A stretch of 11,344 bases of DNA, taken from assembly GCA_030620285.1 (NCBI GenBank), contig JAUXFA010000016.1, positions 1 through 11,344 on the forward strand, in the 5' to 3' direction. The position numbers and the translations under genes are program-made. The notes under the pieces are model-generated. The model worked only from the letters and a program-made list of their open reading frames with translations. It was not told the DNA's origin and made no database searches. Below, in pieces: positions 7,108 through 11,344 of this stretch; position 1 is the first letter of the stretch, and every line of letters starts with the position of its first letter. The stretch is from Piscirickettsiaceae bacterium (lineage in GTDB: Bacteria; Pseudomonadota; Gammaproteobacteria; Nitrosococcales; Methylophagaceae).

Positions 7108-7908
7108 TTATTTCTTAGCCGCATCACCATAAAACAATTGCTGATTAGATAAGCGGTATTCATTAATAATAGTTTGACCTTCATCGCCCGTTACAAAATC
7201 AATATACTTTGTCGCTAAACCATAATTTACATGGCTATGTTTGGCTGGGTTCACTGCCATTACGTGGTAGGGATTAAATAACACCTCATCACCTTGGAAA
7301 AGTAATTGCATATTGATCTTGCCGGCATAGGCAATCAGTGTACCTCGGTCAGTGAGCGTATAAGCCTGTTTTTGATTGGCCATATTTAAAACCGCCCCCA
7401 TGCCTTGACCAATATTTAGATACCAGTCGCCCTGCGGTTTAATGTCAGCCTTATCCCACAAATATTTTTCTTTTTTATGGGTTCCAGAATCATCTCCTCG
7501 AGAAATAAATTCCGCCTTAGCATTCGCAATTCGTTGCAAGGCTTGGCTAGCAGAGCTTGCACCATTAATGTCCGCCGGATCACTCTCTGAGCCGATGATC
7601 ACAAAATCATTATGCATCACCGCTTTTCGATCAATAAAATCACCTTGTGATATATATTTTAGTTCCGCCGCCGGCGCATGTACAAATACCACATCAACAT
7701 CACCATGACTGCCAATTTTTAATGCTTTGCCTGTACCGACGGCAATCACATCAATCGTGGCACCATATTTTGCTTCAAATGCGGGATGTAATACTGACAA
7801 CAAACCTGAATTATCGGTACTGGTGGTCGTTGATAATTTTAAATGCTCAACAGCGACAGCAGGAACAGTCATGGCAAACAAGGCGACGCCTGCAATAATG
7901 TTTTTCAT
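7108..7908 (-). CDS. tupA: Tungstate/molybdate-type ABC substrate-binding protein (TupA-like)
   Basis: A 266-residue periplasmic binding protein. A Sec signal peptide (residues 1-19, cleavage probably after AVA) is followed by the oxyanion-binding opening STTTSTDNSGLL (26-37). Further TupA-family landmarks are GTGKAL (58-63), GDVDVVFVHA (69-78), MHNDFVIIG (98-106), SRGDDSGTHKKE (136-147) with its conserved Arg at 137, GQGMG (167-171) and YTLTDRGT (183-190). These favour TupA (tungstate) over ModA (molybdate), but specificity cannot be settled from sequence alone. I chose the ATG at 7908 because the signal peptide begins there; the longer frame to 7944 would overlap moaC. It starts 17 nt after the moaC stop, with only a weak GAGA-like ribosome site inside the end of moaC, so it is likely co-transcribed with moaC. 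The permease (TupB) and ATPase (TupC) genes are not in the window. Confidence 0.85.
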   Translation of the reverse strand: MKNIIAGVALFAMTVPAVAVEHLKLSTTTSTDNSGLLSVLHPAFEAKYGATIDVIAVGTGKALKIGSHGDVDVVFVHAPAAELKYISQGDFIDRKAVMHNDFVIIGSESDPADINGASSASQALQRIANAKAEFISRGDDSGTHKKEKYLWDKADIKPQGDWYLNIGQGMGAVLNMANQKQAYTLTDRGTLIAYAGKINMQLLFQGDEVLFNPYHVMAVNPAKHSHVNYGLATKYIDFVTGDEGQTIINEYRLSNQQLFYGDAAKK

Positions 7909-7925
7909 CTTTAACACTAAAATCT

Positions 7926-8405
7926 CTATAGTTCTCTTACCCAATGACCTGATTTTCCACCGGTTTTTTCGAGCAGCCGAATATCCGTCATAATCATGCC
8001 TCGATCAACCGCTTTGCACATATCATAAACCGTTAATAATGCAATTTGTGTTGCCGTTAATGCTTCCATTTCAACACCTGTTTGACCGCTAGTTTCCACT
8101 TGAGTTCGACATTGTATTGCCACTTCATCTTGCAGGATTTTGAAATCAACTGTTACTTTTGTCAATGCTAATGGATGGCATAATGGAATTAAATCTGATG
8201 TTTTTTTCGCGGCCATGATCCCTGCAATACGAGCAACACCCAATACATCGCCTTTTTTGTGATTACCTTGTTTAATCAAATCCAAGGTGTTTTCCAACAT
8301 CATGATTTGGCCTTCAGCAACCGCAACACGCTTGGTTACCTCTTTATTACCAACATCCACCATATGGGCTTCACCGGCTTGATTAAAATGCGTTAATTCA
8401 GTCAT
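7926..8405 (-). CDS. moaC: Cyclic pyranopterin monophosphate synthase MoaC
   Basis: MoaC converts the MoaA product 3',8-cyclo-7,8-dihydro-GTP into cyclic pyranopterin monophosphate, the first stable intermediate of molybdenum cofactor synthesis, in the cytoplasm. The 159-residue protein aligns with E. coli MoaC (161 residues). It keeps the residues known to line the active site at the same numbers: Lys51 (KKGDV), His77 (LCHPL), Glu112 and Glu114 (GVEMEALTA), Asp128 and Lys131 (YDMCKA). MVDVG near residue 15 and GGKSG near 149 are also typical. AGGA sits 11 nt before the ATG. It is divergent from moaD with 45 bp between, unlike the moaABCDE order of E. coli, and is followed by tupA. moaA is not in the window. 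Complete and apparently functional. Confidence 0.96.
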   Translation of the reverse strand: MTELTHFNQAGEAHMVDVGNKEVTKRVAVAEGQIMMLENTLDLIKQGNHKKGDVLGVARIAGIMAAKKTSDLIPLCHPLALTKVTVDFKILQDEVAIQCRTQVETSGQTGVEMEALTATQIALLTVYDMCKAVDRGMIMTDIRLLEKTGGKSGHWVREL

Positions 8406-8420
8406 CTAAAATGGTATCCT
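8393..8420 (+). promoter_or_regulatory. Candidate extended -10 promoter of moaD-moaE
   Basis: TGGTATCCT (8412-8420) matches the extended -10 form TGnTAnnnT, with a poor -35-like TTAATT (8393-8398) 16 bp before it. Transcription would start near 8427, about 24 nt before moaD. The -35 part overlaps the start of moaC, so the two divergent units probably share this short region. No Moco riboswitch-like structure fits in 45 bp. Confidence 0.33.
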
Positions 8421-8450
8421 GTAATCTTTGAACTGACAGAAAAAATCATC

Positions 8451-8678
8451 ATGAGCATTCAAGTCAAATTCTTTGCCAGTCTTCGTGAAACTCTTGGCAT
8501 CAGCGAAACTCGGGTTAATAGTGTAGCAACTGCTGGCGATGTTTGGGATATTGCGACTAATAAAACAGAACGCCCCGTTAATGTTCTGGTGGCGGTTAAT
8601 CTCGAATACGCCCAATTTGATAGTCCAATCAATGATGGTGATGAAGTCGCTTTCTTCCCGCCAGTAACCGGCGGCTAA
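8451..8678 (+). CDS. moaD: Molybdopterin synthase small subunit MoaD
   Basis: A 75-residue ubiquitin-fold sulfur carrier. Its C-terminal Gly-Gly (PPVTGG, residues 70-75) is adenylated by MoeB, converted to a thiocarboxylate and inserted into the MoaE active site to deliver sulfur to cyclic pyranopterin monophosphate. The N-terminus (IQVKFFASLRETLG) and the DGDEVAFFPPVTGG end are typical of the family, and the length is close to the 81 residues of E. coli MoaD. No clear Shine-Dalgarno precedes the ATG; only A-rich sequence is seen. moaE starts one base after the stop codon, as expected for the two subunits of one heterotetramer. MoeB is not encoded in the window. Confidence 0.95.
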   Translation: MSIQVKFFASLRETLGISETRVNSVATAGDVWDIATNKTERPVNVLVAVNLEYAQFDSPINDGDEVAFFPPVTGG

Positions 8679-8679
8679 G

Positions 8680-9117
8680 ATGGTCGCCCGTATTGCTGAA
8701 CTTGTTTTTGACCCATGGCAGTCCATCACTGCGCATCAACAACAATCTAATTTAGCCAATCAATTTGGTGCAACTGCAACATTTATCGGCACCATGCGTG
8801 ACTTTAATGATAATGAAGATGTTTCACGGATGCAGCTGGAACATTACCCTGCAATGACGCAACATTATTTAGATAAACTCGAAAGTGAAGCTAAACAAAA
8901 GTGGGGTTTACTGGATGTCTTAATTGTTCACCGCGTTGGAGAAATTAATCCTGCTGATCCAATCGTGCTTATTGCTTGTTGGTCAGCCCATCGTCGTGCA
9001 TCATTAGATGCTTGTAGCTGGTTAATTGAAGAGCTCAAACATAAAGCCCCTTTTTGGAAAAAAGAAACTCGGCAAGATGGCGAAAAATGGGTGGACACTA
9101 ATACTGGTGGACTGTAA
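8680..9117 (+). CDS. moaE: Molybdopterin synthase catalytic subunit MoaE
   Basis: MoaE binds cyclic pyranopterin monophosphate and, with thiocarboxylated MoaD, builds the dithiolene of molybdopterin. The 145-residue protein carries the family landmarks: FIGTMRDFN (35-43), LEHYPAM (53-59), HRVGE (84-88), SAHRRAS (102-108) and LKHKAPFWKKE (119-129). Lys120 and Lys127 correspond, shifted by one, to the catalytic Lys119 and Lys126 of E. coli MoaE, and His104/Arg105 to the substrate-binding His103/Arg104. It begins one base after the moaD stop, so translation is probably coupled. A MAPEG-family gene follows after 5 nt. Complete. Confidence 0.95.
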   Translation: MVARIAELVFDPWQSITAHQQQSNLANQFGATATFIGTMRDFNDNEDVSRMQLEHYPAMTQHYLDKLESEAKQKWGLLDVLIVHRVGEINPADPIVLIACWSAHRRASLDACSWLIEELKHKAPFWKKETRQDGEKWVDTNTGGL

Positions 9118-9122
9118 TTAAT

Positions 9123-9509
9123 ATGGTCACCGCTTTATATGGCGCCATCTGCGGATTACTCATCATTAAGCTTTCTTTCACTGTTATCGGTTTGCGAAGA
9201 CAATACAAAGTTCGCTATGGAGATGGTGGTCATAAAGCACTTAAAATTGCCATCCGAGCTCATGCGAATGCCACTGAATGCATTCCTATTGTATTAATTT
9301 TATTAGGCTTGCTTGAATTTAATAACGCGCCCAAATTACTCATTCACTGTATTGGTATCACTTTCATTATAGGTCGAATCATACACAGTCACGGTTTACT
9401 TAAAAATAATATGCCTGGACGTGTTCTCGGCACGCAAATAAGCATTGTAGTAGTTATCGGCTTGGCAATACTAAATTTCGTCTATTTACCATTTGATCAA
9501 TTGATTTAA
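9123..9509 (+). CDS. MAPEG family membrane protein
   Basis: A 128-residue inner-membrane protein with four helices at about residues 3-23, 52-68, 71-88 and 102-123. The loop after helix 1 has RYGDGGHKALKIAIRAHANATE (31-52), the hallmark of the MAPEG family (membrane-associated proteins in eicosanoid and glutathione metabolism). Eukaryotic members are glutathione transferases or peroxidases; bacterial members are mostly uncharacterised, so glutathione dependence here is only a family-level expectation. It starts 5 nt after moaE and no promoter fits in between, so it should share the moaDE transcript, although no link to molybdenum cofactor synthesis is known to me. It ends 8 nt from the convergent gloA stop; I see no GC-rich terminator between them. 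Confidence 0.85.
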   Translation: MVTALYGAICGLLIIKLSFTVIGLRRQYKVRYGDGGHKALKIAIRAHANATECIPIVLILLGLLEFNNAPKLLIHCIGITFIIGRIIHSHGLLKNNMPGRVLGTQISIVVVIGLAILNFVYLPFDQLI

Positions 9510-9517
9510 GCTATTTA

Positions 9518-9904
9518 TTAATCTCGCTCAATGAGTTCAATTTTATAACCATTAGGATCTTCTACAAAGGCAATAACCACCGTACCATGCATCATCGGCC
9601 CAGCTTCCCTTACAACATTGCCACCCCGTTTTCTGATTTCATCACAAGCAGCTGTTGCATCAGATACTGCAATGGCAATATGACCAAAGGCATTTCCTAA
9701 ATTGTAATTATCTGTACCCCAGTTATAGGTCAATTCCAATACCGTGTTAGATCCTTCATCACCATATCCAACAAAGACTAGACTGAACTCCCCATCCGGA
9801 TATTCCTCCCGACGTAAAACTTTCATTCCCAGCACTTCAGTATAAAACTGTATAGAACGTTCTAAATTACCCACTCGTAACATGGTATGTAACATTCTCA
9901 TCAT
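9518..9904 (-). CDS. gloA: Lactoylglutathione lyase (glyoxalase I)
   Basis: GloA isomerises the hemithioacetal of methylglyoxal and glutathione to S-lactoylglutathione, the first step of methylglyoxal detoxification in the cytoplasm. The protein is close to E. coli GloA throughout. Counting from the second Met (ATG at 9901), all four metal ligands fall at the E. coli numbers: His5, Glu56, His74 and Glu122. The absence of the insertions found in the long Zn-type enzymes suggests the Ni/Co-activated class. Two adjacent ATG codons (9904 and 9901) can serve as start; GAGG lies 7 nt before the first, so I give 9904 (128 residues), but 9901 gives the family-like MRMLHTM. The first ATG overlaps the ubiD stop by one base (TAATG), so it should be translationally coupled to ubiD. 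Confidence 0.95.
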   Translation of the reverse strand: MMRMLHTMLRVGNLERSIQFYTEVLGMKVLRREEYPDGEFSLVFVGYGDEGSNTVLELTYNWGTDNYNLGNAFGHIAIAVSDATAACDEIRKRGGNVVREAGPMMHGTVVIAFVEDPNGYKIELIERD

Positions 9905-11344
9905 TATTTATCCTCTAGTCCCAATGAATCCCACAATTCATCAATGTGTGCGACCACATTTGAATCACGTTCAATTGGTCGGCCCCACTCTCGATCCGTT
10001 TCACCAGGCAATTTATTAGTTGCATCCATGCCCATTTTTGATCCTAGGCCAGAAACAGGCGAGGCAAAATCAAGATAATCTATCGGCGTATTTTCTATTA
10101 ACGTCGTATCGCGAGCAGGATCCATGCGTGTTGTAATCGCCCAAATGACATCATTCCAATCTCGCACATTGACATCATCATCGACCACAATGACAAACTT
10201 GGTATACATAAACTGACGCAAAAATGACCACACACCCATCATCACACGCTTGGCATGACCAGCATATTGTTTTTTCATGCTCACGACTGCCATGCGATAT
10301 GAACAGCCTTCCGGTGGTAAATAAAAGTCCACTATTTCAGGGAATTGTTTTTGCAAAATTGGTACAAATACTTCGTTTAAAGCAACACCTAGTATCGCAG
10401 GCTCATCAGGTGGCCGACCGGTATAAGTACTGTGGTAAATAGGATCTTTACGCTGCGTTATTCGTTCAATGGTGAATACTGGAAAACTGTCGGTCTCATT
10501 ATAATAACCAGTGTGATCACCATACGGCCCTTCATCCGCTATATCATCCGGATAAATAAAACCTTCTAGCACAATTTCGGCACTGGCAGGCACTTGCAGA
10601 TCATTGCCAATACATTTCACTAGCTCTGTTTTAGAACCACGTAATAAGCCTGCAAAGGCATATTCCGACAAATTATCTGGAATGGGTGTCACCGCCGCTA
10701 AAATTGTCGCTGGATCACACCCTAATACCACGCTCACAGGAAAAGCTTCGCCAGGATGTGTTTGCTGCCATTCTTTAAAGTCTAAAGCACCACCACGTTG
10801 TGATAACCAGCGCATAATGACCCGATTTTCACCAATCACTTGTTGCCGATAAATACCCATGTTTTGCCGAGGTTTATGTGGGCCTTGGGTGACGACTAAT
10901 CCCCATGTGATCAAGGGTGCCACATCTTCTGGCCAGCAAAGTTGAATCGGATATTGGCTTAAATCAATATCATCACCCTCAATTATTTGTTGCTGACATG
11001 CTGCTGATTTGACGATTTTAGGTGCCATATTCAACACTTGTTTGAAGATCGGCATTTTCTGCCAAGCATCTTTCATCCCTTTGGGTGGCTCTGGCTCTTT
11101 TAAATAAGCTAATAGTTGGCCCACTTCTCGTAGTGATTCAACTGAGTCTTCTCCCATCCCTATCGCCACTCGATGTGCTGTACCGAATAAATTTGCTAAA
11201 ACGGGGATATCGCTGCCTTTGGGATTTTCAAACAATAGTGCTGGGCCGCCAGCACGTAATACCCGATCACAAATTTCCGTCATCTCCAGTATTGGATCAA
11301 CTTCAATATTAATGCGTTTTAGTTCACCTTGCTGTTCAAGATGA
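9904..11344 (-). CDS. ubiD: 4-hydroxy-3-polyprenylbenzoate decarboxylase UbiD (N-terminus cut by window edge)
   Basis: UbiD removes the carboxyl group from 4-hydroxy-3-polyprenylbenzoate in ubiquinone synthesis, using prenylated FMN made by UbiX. The frame stays open to the right edge: the 20 codons before the internal ATG at 11283 read [10 protein letters not shown] and so on, matching E. coli UbiD near residue 17. That ATG is therefore not the start, and about 16-20 residues are missing. The visible 479 residues match E. coli UbiD (497) nearly without gaps, including [50 protein letters not shown] (10501-10533) and [12 protein letters not shown]. The Glu and Asp of EGPYGD correspond to the catalytic acidic pair (EGPFGE) of fungal Fdc1. 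gloA overlaps its stop by one base. UbiX is not in the window. Confidence 0.96.
   Translation of the reverse strand, partial: HLEQQGELKRINIEVDPILEMTEICDRVLRAGGPALLFENPKGSDIPVLANLFGTAHRVAIGMGEDSVESLREVGQLLAYLKEPEPPKGMKDAWQKMPIFKQVLNMAPKIVKSAACQQQIIEGDDIDLSQYPIQLCWPEDVAPLITWGLVVTQGPHKPRQNMGIYRQQVIGENRVIMRWLSQRGGALDFKEWQQTHPGEAFPVSVVLGCDPATILAAVTPIPDNLSEYAFAGLLRGSKTELVKCIGNDLQVPASAEIVLEGFIYPDDIADEGPYGDHTGYYNETDSFPVFTIERITQRKDPIYHSTYTGRPPDEPAILGVALNEVFVPILQKQFPEIVDFYLPPEGCSYRMAVVSMKKQYAGHAKRVMMGVWSFLRQFMYTKFVIVVDDDVNVRDWNDVIWAITTRMDPARDTTLIENTPIDYLDFASPVSGLGSKMGMDATNKLPGETDREWGRPIERDSNVVAHIDELWDSLGLEDK

Noticed and set aside
8403..8446. Promoter for moaC formed by CTGTCA and TACCAT with a 17-bp spacer on the minus strand
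   Set aside because: The -10 would lie about five bases from the moaC ATG and imply a leaderless message, yet an AGGA ribosome site is present; I do not regard it as supported.
8406..8729. Minus-strand open frame opposite moaD
   Set aside because: It overlaps all of moaD and the moaE start, shows no family features, and ends exactly where moaC begins by chance.
9494..9505. Overlapping palindromes TTGATCAA and ATCAATTGAT at the end of the MAPEG gene
   Set aside because: They are short, AT-rich, inside the coding sequence and lack a following T-run, so they support neither a terminator nor an operator.
11281..11283. ATG at 11283 as the start of ubiD
   Set aside because: The upstream codons to the window edge translate to the conserved UbiD N-terminal segment, so the gene simply continues beyond the window.
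1..11344. CRISPR arrays, tRNA or rRNA genes, insertion sequences, phage or defence genes
   Set aside because: No spaced direct repeats, RNA gene signatures, transposase or integrase motifs were seen; the only tandem repeat is inside the lipoprotein coding sequence.

Overview
The window looks like chromosomal DNA of a gammaproteobacterium. The UbiD, MoaC, MoaE and GloA proteins align almost without gaps to the E. coli versions I know. A CheV-type receiver remnant, a DUF2333 protein and a GldG/DUF4340 ABC cluster are also common in that class. Base composition is moderately AT-rich by eye. I cannot name the genus; a marine Thiotrichales/Methylophaga-like bacterium is only a guess. I see no tRNA, rRNA, insertion sequence, phage gene or CRISPR array. 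Coding density is very high: the largest gene-free stretch is 176 bp (5203-5378), so no gap exceeds 300 bp.

Left part (1-5202). A broken or 5'-truncated cheV receiver domain on the + strand converges with a tight four-gene operon on the - strand. In transcription order that operon is ABC ATPase (4261-5202), ABC-2 permease (3527-4261), GldG-family auxiliary protein (1587-3512) and DUF4340 protein (440-1561). Junctions are a TAATG overlap, a 14-nt gap in which the stop codon is part of the next Shine-Dalgarno, and a 25-nt gap. Together they encode one membrane complex with large periplasmic parts. Its substrate cannot be read from the sequence.

Middle (5203-7102). The operon diverges from a membrane-anchored DUF2333 protein. 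The region between them holds a good minus-strand sigma70-like promoter and a 20-bp inverted repeat over its -35 element. The DUF2333 gene ends in a weak intrinsic terminator that runs straight into the promoter of the next gene, a small acidic lipoprotein built of 11-residue Ala/Asp/Glu repeats. That gene ends in a clear hairpin plus T-run.

Right part (7108-11344). Molybdenum cofactor genes lie here in a split arrangement. moaC and a tungstate/molybdate-type binding protein (tupA) run leftward. moaD, moaE and a MAPEG-family membrane protein run rightward from a 45-bp divergent gap. MoaC makes cyclic pyranopterin monophosphate; MoaD/MoaE form molybdopterin synthase, which adds the dithiolene sulfurs; TupA would supply the oxyanion. 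Converging on this block is ubiD-gloA (ubiquinone decarboxylase and glyoxalase I, overlapping by 1 nt). ubiD runs off the right edge without its first codons.

Most of the window is ordinary. The least explained items are the GldG/DUF4340 ABC cluster with its dyad-marked promoter, the repeat lipoprotein with an Asp at the +2 sorting position, the tupA without visible transporter partners, and the decayed cheV end.
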